A stretch of DNA of 64,000 bases from Oryzomicrobium terrae (lineage in GTDB: Bacteria; Pseudomonadota; Gammaproteobacteria; Burkholderiales; Rhodocyclaceae): positions 124,001 through 188,000 of the forward strand of contig NZ_CP022579.1 of assembly GCF_008274805.1 (NCBI RefSeq), written 5' to 3'. A model generated the notes under the pieces. The model saw only the letters and a list, made by a program, of their open reading frames with translations. It had not been told where the DNA came from and did not search any database. This document shows, in pieces, positions 43,727 through 52,490 of this stretch; position 1 is the first letter of the stretch; each line of letters starts with the position of its first letter. The position numbers and the translations under genes were made by a program.

Positions 43727-44811
43727 GCATGATGGGACTCCTGCTCCTGGCACTGAGCTGCGCCGTGCTCTTCCTCCTGCCTCTCGTTCCCGCCGCGCTG
43801 GAATGGTGGCGCCCCAGCGACAACGCGCCGCTGCGGGTGGTGCGCGAGTACGACGGCAGCATCAGTCATTTCGCCGCCAGCTTCCAGCGCTTCGTCGATG
43901 CCCAGCTGCGCCCCTACCTGGAGCAGGCACGCAGCAGCGCTGGCCAGGTGGAAGGGGCCCTGGCCAACGGCACCCGCATCATCGCCGTGGCCCCCGGTCA
44001 GCCACTGCACCTCGATGACGAGGAGGAAAAACGGCGGGAATGCGAGCGCCTGATCCTCTCCCCGGGCGACCTCACCCTGCCCGGCGAACGCATCTACTCC
44101 GGCGAGATCTTCGCCCAGGGCGCGATCCACGGCGGCCCCGGCCTGGTGCTGCGGGCGGCCCTGGCCAAGGGCGACATCGATCTGGCGGCAGAAAGCTACG
44201 TCATGCGCTGGATCCACGCCGAAGGCGAGGCCGTGGTGGGTGTCCGCTCGCGCCTCTACGGCCGGGCCTCGGCCGTGCGTCGTCTGGCCGTGGGGCCGGG
44301 CAGCCAGTTCGGGCGCATCTTCGCCCCCCGCATCGAATTCACCCCGGTGGCCCCCCCTGCCCGCCCGGCCCGCCTGGTGCTGCAACGCCGGCCTGCCCTG
44401 GCGCTGCCGTCCCGCGTACAGGCCAACGACGTCGGCCGCTGGCTGGTGCGCGGCGACCTCGCCGTCCAGCCCCAGTGCTGGCACCGCGGTCACCTGATCG
44501 CCGCCGCCGGGCTGCAGGTCGGCGAAGGCGCTTTCGTCGCCGGTTCGGTCAAGGGCAACCGGGACGTTACCCTGGCGGCCGGCAGCTGCGTGCTGGGCAG
44601 CGTGGTGGCCGCCGGCAGCGTGTTCCTGGCCCAGGACAGCCGCGCCCTGGGCCCGATCGTCGCCGAGGATGTGGTGGAAATCGGGCCGGGTTGCGTGGTG
44701 GGCACGCCGGAGCATCCCACCACCATCACCGCGCCGCACATCCGCGTTGCCCCCGGCGCCCTGGTCCATGGTTCGGTCTGGGCCCGGGAAGGCGGCGAGG
44801 TGCTGGCATGA
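43723..44811 (+). CDS. Membrane-anchored beta-helix (bactofilin-like) protein
   Basis: The start overlaps the synthase stop (GTG at 43723 as GTGA; ATG at 43729 is equally possible), about 362 residues. A single N-terminal membrane segment (LLLLALSCAVLFLLPLVPAAL) is followed by a ~90-residue spacer. Two stretches of short Gly/Val-rich repeats then follow: ~125-200 (GEIFAQGAIHGGPGLVLRAAL) and ~255-360 (GSVKGNRDVTLAAGSCVLGSVVAAGS), typical of a parallel beta-helix as in bactofilin/polymer-forming cytoskeletal proteins. A scaffold role for the synthase is plausible but inferred. The next gene's ATG overlaps its stop. Confidence 0.6.
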   Translation: MSMMGLLLLALSCAVLFLLPLVPAALEWWRPSDNAPLRVVREYDGSISHFAASFQRFVDAQLRPYLEQARSSAGQVEGALANGTRIIAVAPGQPLHLDDEEEKRRECERLILSPGDLTLPGERIYSGEIFAQGAIHGGPGLVLRAALAKGDIDLAAESYVMRWIHAEGEAVVGVRSRLYGRASAVRRLAVGPGSQFGRIFAPRIEFTPVAPPARPARLVLQRRPALALPSRVQANDVGRWLVRGDLAVQPQCWHRGHLIAAAGLQVGEGAFVAGSVKGNRDVTLAAGSCVLGSVVAAGSVFLAQDSRALGPIVAEDVVEIGPGCVVGTPEHPTTITAPHIRVAPGALVHGSVWAREGGEVLA

Positions 44812-45812
44812 GCCCGGTCAAACGCCTGCTCGCTCGGCTCGCCCTGGGCCTCAGCCTGGCCGTTTCGCCCTGGCTGGCCCAGGCGGCGGATCTCGATCTG
44901 GTGGGTTACCAGCGGGCCGACGGCGCCATCACGGTCCACCGCAACGGCGATTTCGTCGATCCCTACTTTGCCCTGAAGGCCTTGCTGGCGGCCCGGGAAC
45001 TGGGTCTGGACGTCACCGGCCCGGCCCGGCGCTGGATCGACTGGATGCTGGCGCGGCCGACCCGGGACGGCCTGTTCGGCCGCTACTGCGCCGACTCCGA
45101 GGGCGCCTGGAGCCAGTGCCAGGAGGCCGACGCCGACGATTCCCTGCTCGCCCTGTGGCTGGAGCTGCTCTATGTCACGGCCCCCGACAGCGGTCTGCCG
45201 CCGGCCTGGCAGGACAGCGCCGCGCGCAGCCGTGCCGCCCTGGACAAGCTCTACGATCCGCGCCTGGGCGGCTACGTGATCTCCCCGACGCTCCACGTCG
45301 CCCTGCTCATGGACAACTGCGAGGTGGTCGGCGCCCTGCGCACCGTGGCGGCCCGCCTCCAGTCCATGGGCGATGTGGCCGGAGCACGCCGCCTGCGGCG
45401 CCAGACCGACCAGGCCGAACGGCGCCTGACGTGGCTGTTTCCCGCCAAGGCCGACGGCCTGCTGCGCCATACCAGCGAGGCGGAGGGGCCCGATGCCTTC
45501 TATCCCCACCTGGTCGCCCAACTTTATCCCGCCCTGCACGGCCTGCCCACCCTGCTGAAAAAACCAGCCATCGGCTACCGCGAGTGGATGCGCCGTTACC
45601 GCCACGCCTGGCTGACCCTGGCGGTGGACGACTATCCCTGGGGGCTGGTGGCCCAGGTGGCCCAGCAGCAGGGCGATACCGCCACGGTGGCGTGCTGGGT
45701 GCGCCAGACCGCCCCGTTGCGCCACGGCGCCCGCTGGCATGTCCTTGAAGAGGCCTTGTGGCAGGGCCTTTCCACCCACGTCGATCCCGATACCCCATGT
45801 TCGCTGCACTGA
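44808..45812 (+). CDS. Secreted alpha-helical protein of the exopolysaccharide operon
   Basis: The 334-residue protein starts at an ATG overlapping the preceding stop (ATGA). It has a cleavable signal peptide (LALGLSLAVSPWLAQAA). The rest is helical, with recurring Trp/Tyr-rich turns (RRWIDWMLARPTRDGLFGRYC, DADDSLLALWLELLYV, LDKLYDPRLGGYVIS). This suggests an alpha/alpha-toroid like glycoside hydrolases or lyases. I do not recognise the family and see no certain catalytic residues. Synthase operons often encode a periplasmic hydrolase or lyase that clears misplaced polymer, and that would fit. The last 16 bases overlap the next gene. Confidence 0.6.
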   Translation: MSPVKRLLARLALGLSLAVSPWLAQAADLDLVGYQRADGAITVHRNGDFVDPYFALKALLAARELGLDVTGPARRWIDWMLARPTRDGLFGRYCADSEGAWSQCQEADADDSLLALWLELLYVTAPDSGLPPAWQDSAARSRAALDKLYDPRLGGYVISPTLHVALLMDNCEVVGALRTVAARLQSMGDVAGARRLRRQTDQAERRLTWLFPAKADGLLRHTSEAEGPDAFYPHLVAQLYPALHGLPTLLKKPAIGYREWMRRYRHAWLTLAVDDYPWGLVAQVAQQQGDTATVACWVRQTAPLRHGARWHVLEEALWQGLSTHVDPDTPCSLH

Positions 45813-47665
45813 AACGCTTTCTCGTCGCCGTTCTGCCCTGGGGGCTGCTGTTCGCCGGGCTGGCGGCCCTGTACGTCTGGTGGGGCGAGCGCGACGACGC
45901 CGCCCTGGCCGAGCACGCCGTGTACCTGATCCTGCCCGAAGGCCAGAACCCGGCCGACCCGGCGGTGACCATTTGGCTCGATGCAGCCCGGGAAGAAGGA
46001 ATCCCGATGCGCACCATCAGCGATTCGGACTTCCTGCAGCGCCCGGGGGAGAGCGACCGGCGCACGGCGGCGATCCTGCCCGATGGCCTGCACCGGGACA
46101 TCACCCCGGTCTTTGTCGGCCGCCTCGAACAGTTCGTCGCCCGGGGCGGCCAGCTGATGCTGGTCTATGACGGCGGCACGATCATCAGCAGCGACGCACC
46201 GGCCGGTGGCGCCTCGCCCCTGTCGAACCTGGTCGGGCTGCGCTATGGCCCGGATCGGGAGCGTTTTGGCCAGGGGGGCGTCGAGCGCGGCCCGCTGCTG
46301 ACGACGGAAACGGGTGTGCGCCTGTTGCAGCTGCCCCCGGGCAAGACCGTCGCCATGGAGGCGCCGGCGGCGCAAGCCCTGCTCGGCGGCAAGACATTCG
46401 CCATTACCGGCTACCAGTACGGCGCCCTGCTCTACCCGATCCTGCCCACGCGCGGCGCCTATGCCGGCGAGGCATTGCTCGCCAGCGAATCCGGCGGGCT
46501 GGCGGCCGGCTACCGCAAGGTGGGCCAGGGCGGCGTGCTGTTCGTCAACACCCCCATCGGCTACCTCAAGGGCCAGACCGACGGGACGCTGCTGCACACC
46601 TTCCTGCACCACCTGGTGTTCGACCGGCTCGGCCTGCCGGTGCTGAAGGCCACCGCCGACGGCATCGGCGGCCTGGTGTTCAACTGGCACGTGGACTCCA
46701 ACGCCTCGACCCCCGAGTTCGAGCGCCTGGAAAGCTTCGGCGCCCTGGACCAGGGGCCGTTCTCGATCCACTTCACCGCCGGTCCGGACATGGCCGTCTT
46801 CGGCGACAAGCAGGGCCTCGACCTGGAGCACAACGCCCAGGTGCGCAAGTGGGTGAACCGCTTCCGCGAGCGGGGGGACGCTCTGGGGGACCACGGCGGC
46901 TGGATCCACAACTACTTCGGCGGCCGGGTGAACGACACCAACAGGGACGAGATGGTCCAGTACCTGGAGATGAACGAGAAGGCGGTCGCGGCCATTGCCG
47001 GGCAGCCGTCCCGGGAATATTCGGCGCCCATGGGCAATCAGCCGGAGTGGGTGACCGAATGGCTGGAGGCCCACAACATGGTGGCCTACTACTTCACCGG
47101 CAACACCGGCATGGCCCCCACCCGCAGCTATCGCAACGGTCGCCTCAACGCCAAGCGCATCTGGTCCTTCCCGGTGCTCATCCTGGGCAACATGGCCGCC
47201 TTCGAGGAATTCGATGAAGAGGACCTGAGCGACGACGAGGTCAAGGGCTGGCTCACCGCCGCCGCCGATTTCGCCGCCGACACGGGCACCCTGCGCACCA
47301 TCTATTCCCACCCCCACGGCTTCCACCGCTTTCCCGAGGCCCTGCGTGCGCTGTTCGCGCACACCCGGGAGCTTGCCGCCGCCGGCCGTTTCCGCTGGAC
47401 CACCATGGCCGGAGCGGCGGATTTCCTCAACCGGCGCGAACAGGCGACCTGGGCCTACAGCGGGCGCGGCGACCGCCTGGTAATGAACGCCAGCCATCCT
47501 ACCGATTTGAGCGGCCTGGCCTGGGAAGTCCCCAAGCAGGCTGGTGCGGCTCCCCGCATCGTCGGCGGCGCAGGCCGGGTCGAGGACATCGGCCGCGCCT
47601 GGCGCGTGGTCGCGGGCCACGGTCGCACCTTCGCATTCGAATTCACCCGTAAGGCACTGCCATGA
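45797..47665 (+). CDS. Polysaccharide-deacetylase-like membrane-anchored protein
   Basis: The 622-residue protein has an N-terminal membrane anchor (LVAVLPWGLLFAGLAALYVWW). Residues ~40-270 form an alpha/beta domain (VYLILPEGQNPADPAVTIWL, QLMLVYDGGTIISSD) like those preceding glycan-modifying enzymes. The second half resembles the NodB fold: an Asp in VFNWHVDSNAST near residue 299, HGGWIHNYFGG near 365-375 offering two His, and SHPHGFHRFPEAL near 504. These could form the Asp-His-His metal site, so de-N-acetylation of an acetamido sugar is a reasonable guess. Its stop overlaps the wecB ATG. Confidence 0.6.
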   Translation: MFAALKRFLVAVLPWGLLFAGLAALYVWWGERDDAALAEHAVYLILPEGQNPADPAVTIWLDAAREEGIPMRTISDSDFLQRPGESDRRTAAILPDGLHRDITPVFVGRLEQFVARGGQLMLVYDGGTIISSDAPAGGASPLSNLVGLRYGPDRERFGQGGVERGPLLTTETGVRLLQLPPGKTVAMEAPAAQALLGGKTFAITGYQYGALLYPILPTRGAYAGEALLASESGGLAAGYRKVGQGGVLFVNTPIGYLKGQTDGTLLHTFLHHLVFDRLGLPVLKATADGIGGLVFNWHVDSNASTPEFERLESFGALDQGPFSIHFTAGPDMAVFGDKQGLDLEHNAQVRKWVNRFRERGDALGDHGGWIHNYFGGRVNDTNRDEMVQYLEMNEKAVAAIAGQPSREYSAPMGNQPEWVTEWLEAHNMVAYYFTGNTGMAPTRSYRNGRLNAKRIWSFPVLILGNMAAFEEFDEEDLSDDEVKGWLTAAADFAADTGTLRTIYSHPHGFHRFPEALRALFAHTRELAAAGRFRWTTMAGAADFLNRREQATWAYSGRGDRLVMNASHPTDLSGLAWEVPKQAGAAPRIVGGAGRVEDIGRAWRVVAGHGRTFAFEFTRKALP

Positions 47666-48858
47666 CTCTTTCCAGTTCCATTCTCCTGTGCATGGGCACC
47701 CGGCCCGAGATCATCAAGATGGCGCCGGTCTACCACGCCTTGAAGGCGGCCAACCTGCGTCCCCTGGTGCTGCATACCGGCCAGCATCGCGAGATGGCCA
47801 ACCCGATGTACGAATTCTTCGGCATGCAGCCGGCCCTCAGCCTGGAGCTGGAGCGGCGCCGCGAGTCCCTCTCCCACCTGTCGTCGCTGATGGTCGACAA
47901 GATCGGGAAAATCCTCGAAGACAGCGCGCCGTCGGCGGTGCTGGTGCACGGCGACACCTCCAGTGCCCTGATGGCCGCCCTGGCTGCCTTCTACCAGCAG
48001 ATCCCGGTGGGGCACGTGGAGGCCGGGCTGCGCTCCCACTGCGCCTACGATCCCTTCCCCGAAGAGAAGAACCGGGAACTGATCGGGCGCCTCGCCAGCT
48101 GGCACTTCGCCCCCACGGCCCAGGCCCGCGCTAACCTGCTGCGCGAAGGCATCGCCGCCGAGACCATCCACACCGTGGGCAACACCATCGTCGATGCGGT
48201 GCACCTGGCCGGCCAGATGGACGGCGCCAAGGAAGCGGCCATCCCCGAGCTGCAGCGGGATCTGGCCCGCCTGCCGGCGCTGCTGCCGGGGCGCCGCCTG
48301 ATGCTGGTCACCTCGCACCGCCGGGAGAATCTGGATGGCCCCCTGGCCAATATCGCCGGCGCCGTGCGCGACCTGCTGCTGGAATCCCCCGACCTGCTGG
48401 TGGTCTGGCCGGTCCATGCCAATCCCCGGGTCAAGGAGACGGTCCATGCCGTTCTCGACGAGCTGCCGGCGGAAGCGGCCGAGCGCCTGTTCCTCACCCA
48501 GCCCATGGGCTATGCGGCCCTGATGTGGCTGCTGCACCGGGCCTGGCTGGTGCTGACCGATTCCGGCGGCATACAGGAAGAGGCCGCTGCGGTGCATACT
48601 CCGATCCTGGTGCTGCGCGAGACCACCGAGCGCCCCGAACTGATCGAGGCCGGCGCCGGCCGGTTGGTGGGGACCGACCGCCAGACCATCGTCACTGCAG
48701 TACGCGAGCTGGCGACCCGGCCCGAAACCGCGGCGGCCATGCGCAACGCCATCAACCCCTTCGGCGACGGCCATGCCGGCCAGCGCATCGCCCAGGTCCT
48801 GTCCACCAACCTTGCCCCCCAATTCCCATGGCTTTCCGCTTCTCCCGTCTCGGCCTGA
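47662..48858 (+). CDS. wecB: UDP-N-acetylglucosamine 2-epimerase (non-hydrolysing)
   Basis: This enzyme converts UDP-GlcNAc to UDP-ManNAc in the cytosol. The 398-residue protein begins LSSSILLCMGTRPEIIKMAPV and keeps the catalytic-residue blocks known from WecB: VHGDTSSALMAAL, VGHVEAGLRS, FPEEKNRELIGRLASWHFAPT, VTSHRRENLDGP and LTDSGGIQEEAAAVHTPILVLRETTERPE. Its place inside the operon indicates that the exported glycan contains ManNAc or a derivative. The start overlaps the preceding stop (ATGA), and its 3' end overlaps the next gene by 31 bases. Confidence 0.93.
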   Translation: MTLSSSILLCMGTRPEIIKMAPVYHALKAANLRPLVLHTGQHREMANPMYEFFGMQPALSLELERRRESLSHLSSLMVDKIGKILEDSAPSAVLVHGDTSSALMAALAAFYQQIPVGHVEAGLRSHCAYDPFPEEKNRELIGRLASWHFAPTAQARANLLREGIAAETIHTVGNTIVDAVHLAGQMDGAKEAAIPELQRDLARLPALLPGRRLMLVTSHRRENLDGPLANIAGAVRDLLLESPDLLVVWPVHANPRVKETVHAVLDELPAEAAERLFLTQPMGYAALMWLLHRAWLVLTDSGGIQEEAAAVHTPILVLRETTERPELIEAGAGRLVGTDRQTIVTAVRELATRPETAAAMRNAINPFGDGHAGQRIAQVLSTNLAPQFPWLSASPVSA

Positions 48859-49922
48859 CCCTGCTGCTCGGCCTGACCTCGAGCGCCTGGGGGGCGGACC
48901 AAGCCGCCGCGGGGGGCCCGCTGGACGTGGTGGCCAATGCCCCCGCTGCCCCGGTCAATGCCAGTACCGATGCTCCTTTCATGGCCCCGCCCCCGCCGGC
49001 TGCCGTGCCGCCCGCCAGCGGCAAAGCGGCGGAACCCCAAGGCCAGCCGGCAGATGCCGGCGCAGACGACGATCTGCCGGGCCCCCCCGGACCGCCGGGG
49101 CCTCCCGGGCCTCCCGGGCCTCCCGGACCCCCGGGGGAACCTGGCGAACCCGGGGAGCCGGGTGAGCCTGAGCCCGAGGTGCCCGGTCCGCCCGGGGAGC
49201 CCGAGCCTTTCGTGCCCCATGGCAGCATCGACGTCGGCTTCGGTTTCAGTGCCCTGACCGCCGGTTATCAGAACTGGAATGGCCAGTTCGTGCGGGGGGT
49301 GCTGGCTTCGGACCCGAACAACACCTGGGCGGCGGAAGTGGCCAACCTGAGCCAGTTCGGCGCCGGCGGCATCCTGTTCGCCCTGGGGAACACCCACGTC
49401 ATCAACGACGACTGGTACGTGTCCACCGCGGTGAGCAGCAGCGACGGCGGCTTCTTCCTGCCCCGGGCCCGCGGCGACGTGGTGCTCAACCGCAAGTTCC
49501 TCGAGGCGCGCAACCTGGTGATCGGTGTCGGCGTTTCCGCCATCAAGGCCAAGGACGTGCACCGGGATCTGGCCCTGACCCTCGGCGCCGCCTACTACTT
49601 CGATGCCCCCTGGGTGATCGAGGGCGGCGTGCGCATCAACCGCAGCAACCCGGGCAGCGTGATCACCGACTACTACAACGTGGCGGTCACCTACGGCCGC
49701 GACAAGGAGCGCTTCATTTCCCTGCGCTTCGCCCACGGCCAGGAGGGTTACCAGGTGGTGGGGGACACCACCGCCCTGAGCAACTTCTCCAGTCGCGACA
49801 CCATGCTGACCTGGCGCGAGTGGGTGCAGCGCGATTGGGGCGTGCAGATGCGCGTGGGCGAGTACCGCAACCCCTACTATCAGCGCATCGGCGGCGAGTT
49901 CAGCCTGTTCTGGGATTTCTGA
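48828..49922 (+). CDS. Outer-membrane beta-barrel protein with collagen-like segment
   Basis: The 364-residue protein starts inside wecB, in another frame. A signal peptide (LGLTLLLGLTSSAWG) is followed by a Pro/Ala-rich region and a collagen-like block at about residues 85-114: six GPP and then four GEP triplets without interruption, with two more just after. From ~132 the chain is a beta-barrel: alternating strands such as GSIDVGFGFSALTAGYQNW, DDWYVSTAVSSSDGGF and RIGGEFSLFWDF, ending in Phe as outer-membrane proteins do. It resembles YaiO/porin-like barrels and is a candidate export channel. The collagen-like part should be periplasmic or surface exposed. Confidence 0.72.
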   Translation: MAFRFSRLGLTLLLGLTSSAWGADQAAAGGPLDVVANAPAAPVNASTDAPFMAPPPPAAVPPASGKAAEPQGQPADAGADDDLPGPPGPPGPPGPPGPPGPPGEPGEPGEPGEPEPEVPGPPGEPEPFVPHGSIDVGFGFSALTAGYQNWNGQFVRGVLASDPNNTWAAEVANLSQFGAGGILFALGNTHVINDDWYVSTAVSSSDGGFFLPRARGDVVLNRKFLEARNLVIGVGVSAIKAKDVHRDLALTLGAAYYFDAPWVIEGGVRINRSNPGSVITDYYNVAVTYGRDKERFISLRFAHGQEGYQVVGDTTALSNFSSRDTMLTWREWVQRDWGVQMRVGEYRNPYYQRIGGEFSLFWDF

Positions 49923-49927
49923 GCGCC

Positions 49928-50758
49928 ATGGATTCCTCCCTCGACCTGCAGAAGCGCCTCGACAAGATCCGCTCCCACGGCCACGGCGGGCGGCAGATCC
50001 GCCTGCACCGGGCGATCTACCAGGTGTCGCTGCACAAGGGCAACCTGCTGATCGCCCTGCTGCTGCCCCTGGTGTTCAACCTGGCCCTGCTGTTCGCCAT
50101 CGAACGCATCGTGCCCTTCTGGTTCGCCGTGCTGAAGTTCTGGTTTGCCGCCACCGATCTGCCGGGCACCCTGATCGCCGCGCCCTTCGATCTGGTGGTG
50201 GCCACGGTCTGGTTGCCGCGCATCGACCTCTACGCCGGGGCTCCCAGCCAGCTGCAATGGTGGATCAGCGCCCTGAGCTGCGTGGTGCTGTGGATCGGCA
50301 CCCGTTTCATCCCGCCTACCCGCATGCTGCCCCTGATCTACGCGGTGCGCGCGGTGGTGCTCATCCAGATCAGCGCCCTGGTCTACTTTGCCCTGGTGCC
50401 GGCCTCGTTCCCCCATGGCCTGGGCTCGTACCTGTTCAGCGGCCTGTCGATGGGGCTGATCCTGATGTTCCTGGCACCGTGGATCCTCGGCTTTACCTAC
50501 TACGTGTTCAACTTCCCGCTGCATCAGAAGGTGGCGCTGACGCTCCTGGTGCTGGCCTATTTCGCCCTGGCCCTGCCCTTCCAGTTCGCCTTGCACACCG
50601 TGCTGCTGTGGCATCTCAGCCTGCTCTTCCTGCCCCTCTTCTACCTGCTCTTCGGTAGCTTCCTCGACGTGATGATGTTCATCGCCTTCTACGCCTGGGG
50701 AATGAGCTGGGATTGGCCGCCCCTGACCTGGCGGCGCCACGCTGACGAAACTGCCTGA
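49928..50758 (+). CDS. Polytopic inner-membrane protein of the exopolysaccharide operon
   Basis: The 276-residue protein starts five bases after the preceding stop. After a basic N-terminus (KIRSHGHGGRQIRLHRAIYQ) there are about six or seven hydrophobic segments (LIALLLPLVFNLALLFAIERI, WWISALSCVVLWIGTRFIP, LIYAVRAVVLIQISALVYFA, VALTLLVLAYFALALPFQFA, LLWHLSLLFLPLFYLLFGSF). I recognise no family. As the last gene of the operon it may assist transport or modification, for example as an acyl- or phospho-transfer membrane component. That is speculation. Confidence 0.6.
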   Translation: MDSSLDLQKRLDKIRSHGHGGRQIRLHRAIYQVSLHKGNLLIALLLPLVFNLALLFAIERIVPFWFAVLKFWFAATDLPGTLIAAPFDLVVATVWLPRIDLYAGAPSQLQWWISALSCVVLWIGTRFIPPTRMLPLIYAVRAVVLIQISALVYFALVPASFPHGLGSYLFSGLSMGLILMFLAPWILGFTYYVFNFPLHQKVALTLLVLAYFALALPFQFALHTVLLWHLSLLFLPLFYLLFGSFLDVMMFIAFYAWGMSWDWPPLTWRRHADETA

Positions 50759-50764
50759 CCCGGT

Positions 50765-50790
50765 CCCCCGGCCCGGTGGCGGGCCGGGGG
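50765..50790. terminator. GC-rich hairpin at the end of the exopolysaccharide operon
   Basis: Perfect ten-base arms (50765-50774 and 50781-50790) with a GGTGGC loop lie between convergent genes ending at 50758 and 50797. There is no T-run, so termination efficiency is uncertain. Confidence 0.55.
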
Positions 50791-50796
50791 AGTGCA

Positions 50797-52428
50797 TCAG
50801 CCTGCTGCGTACTGCTCGCGCAGGGCGCGTTTGTTGAGTTTGCCGACGCTGGTCTTGGCCAGTTCGCTGACGAAGACGATGCGCTCCGGCACGCCGTAGC
50901 GGGAGATTACCCCCTGGTCGGCGTAGCCCTTGAGATGGGTGCGCAGGGCGTCGGCATCGAGGGACTGGCCGGCCCTGAGCACCACCAGGGCCAGGGGCCG
51001 CTCGCCCCATTTTTCGTCGGGCACGCCGATCACCGCCACCTCGCCCACCGCCGGATGACGGGCGATCAGGTCTTCCAGTTCCAGGGACGAGATCCACTCG
51101 CCGCCGGTCTTGATCACGTCCTTGATGCGGTCGGTAACCTGCAGGTAACCGCGGGCGTCGATGTGGCCGATGTCCTGGGTATGTAGCCAGCCGCCGGCCC
51201 ACAGGGTTTCCGACGACGCCGGATTATGCAGGTAGCCCTGGGTCAGCCAGGGGGTGCGCGCCACCACTTCGCCGACGCTCTTGCCGTCCCGGGGGGTGGG
51301 GTTGAGCTCCCCGTCGGCGGTCATCAGGTTCACCAGGGGTACGGGGCGGCCGGTCTTGGTGCGCAGGGGCAGGTCGGCCTCCCCCAGGTCGGCGTCGTCG
51401 ATCTGGGCCAGGGTCAGGATCGGGCAGGTCTCGGACATGCCGTAGCCGGTGAACACGTCGATGCCCCGCTCCCGGGCCTGGCGGGCCAGGCCGGCGGTCA
51501 TGGCCGAGCCGCCGATGATCAGCTTCCAGCGCGACAGGTCGATGGCCTTGCCCTCGGGGGCGAGCAGCAGCATGTGCAGGATGGTCGGCACGCAGTGGGA
51601 GAAGGTGACCTGCTCCTGTTCCACCAATTGCAGGATGGTGGCCGGCACGTAGCGGCCCGGGTACACCTGCTTCACCCCGAGCAGGGTGGCAATGTAGGGC
51701 AGGCCCCAGGCGTGTACGTGGAACATCGGCGTCAGCGGCATGTACACGTCGTCACGGTGCAGGCTGCCCTGGCGCGGCGCCGCGGCCAGCCCCAGGCCCA
51801 CCGCCAGGGTGTGCAGCACCAACTGGCGGTGGCTGAAATAGACGCCCTTGGGCAGGCCGGTGGTGCCGGTGGTGTAGAAGGTGGTGGCCCGGGCGTTCTC
51901 GTCGAAGTCGGGGAAGTCGTAGTCCGGGGCGGCGGCAGCCAGCAGGGCCTCGTACTCACCGGCAAAGCCCGGTGGTACGGGCTGGCCGTCGTCGCTGATG
52001 AAAAGGGCCGTCTTGACCGTTTCCAGCTGGCTGCGGATTGCCTCGAAGACCGGCAGGAACTCGGCGTTGACGATCACCACGTCGGCCCGGGCGTGGTTCA
52101 GGGTGTAGAGAATCTGTTCGGGGGAGAGGCGGATGTTCACCGTCTGCAGCACCGCCCCCATCATCGGCACGGCGAAGAAGCATTCCAGGTAACGGTGGCT
52201 GTCCCAGTCCATCATCGCCACCGTGCTGCCCGGGGCGATGCCCTGGCCGGCCAGGGCGTTGGCCAGGCGGCCGATGCGCGTGGCCAGGTCCCGGTAGGTA
52301 TGGCGCACCTGGCCCCGATAGACGATCTCCTGGTCCGGGGCGGTGGCCAGGGGCGTGTGCAGCAGCTGCTTGATCAGCAGCGGGTAGGCGTAGGCCGAGG
52401 GGGTGCGTTCGATCAGGGGCGGGTTCAT
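50797..52428 (-). CDS. Fatty-acyl-CoA synthetase (AMP-binding family)
   Basis: This enzyme activates a carboxylic acid through an acyl-adenylate to an acyl-CoA. The ATG at 52428 has an AAGGAGA ribosome site; the product is 543 residues. Motifs: P-loop TTFYTTGTTGLPKGVYFSHR, MPLTPMFHVHAWGLPY, GYGMSETCPILTLAQ, GWLHTQDIGHIDARGYLQ, DRIKDVIKTGGEWISSLELE and the C-terminal catalytic lysine in KTSVGKLNKRALRE. The HVHAWGLPY pattern is like medium/long-chain synthetases of the FadD/AlkK group. Chain length cannot be told. It stands alone on the minus strand. Confidence 0.88.
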   Translation of the reverse strand: MNPPLIERTPSAYAYPLLIKQLLHTPLATAPDQEIVYRGQVRHTYRDLATRIGRLANALAGQGIAPGSTVAMMDWDSHRYLECFFAVPMMGAVLQTVNIRLSPEQILYTLNHARADVVIVNAEFLPVFEAIRSQLETVKTALFISDDGQPVPPGFAGEYEALLAAAAPDYDFPDFDENARATTFYTTGTTGLPKGVYFSHRQLVLHTLAVGLGLAAAPRQGSLHRDDVYMPLTPMFHVHAWGLPYIATLLGVKQVYPGRYVPATILQLVEQEQVTFSHCVPTILHMLLLAPEGKAIDLSRWKLIIGGSAMTAGLARQARERGIDVFTGYGMSETCPILTLAQIDDADLGEADLPLRTKTGRPVPLVNLMTADGELNPTPRDGKSVGEVVARTPWLTQGYLHNPASSETLWAGGWLHTQDIGHIDARGYLQVTDRIKDVIKTGGEWISSLELEDLIARHPAVGEVAVIGVPDEKWGERPLALVVLRAGQSLDADALRTHLKGYADQGVISRYGVPERIVFVSELAKTSVGKLNKRALREQYAAG

Positions 52429-52490
52429 GGTGCTGTCTCCTTAAGGCTGTTGGACTTGTTGTTACCGCGAAACCAGATGATCGGGGAGGG

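Noticed and set aside
48752-49228. A glycine-rich minus-strand frame that could encode a collagen-like protein
   Set aside because: It is the complement of the GPP/GEP triplets of the plus-strand barrel protein, which has a signal peptide and operon context.
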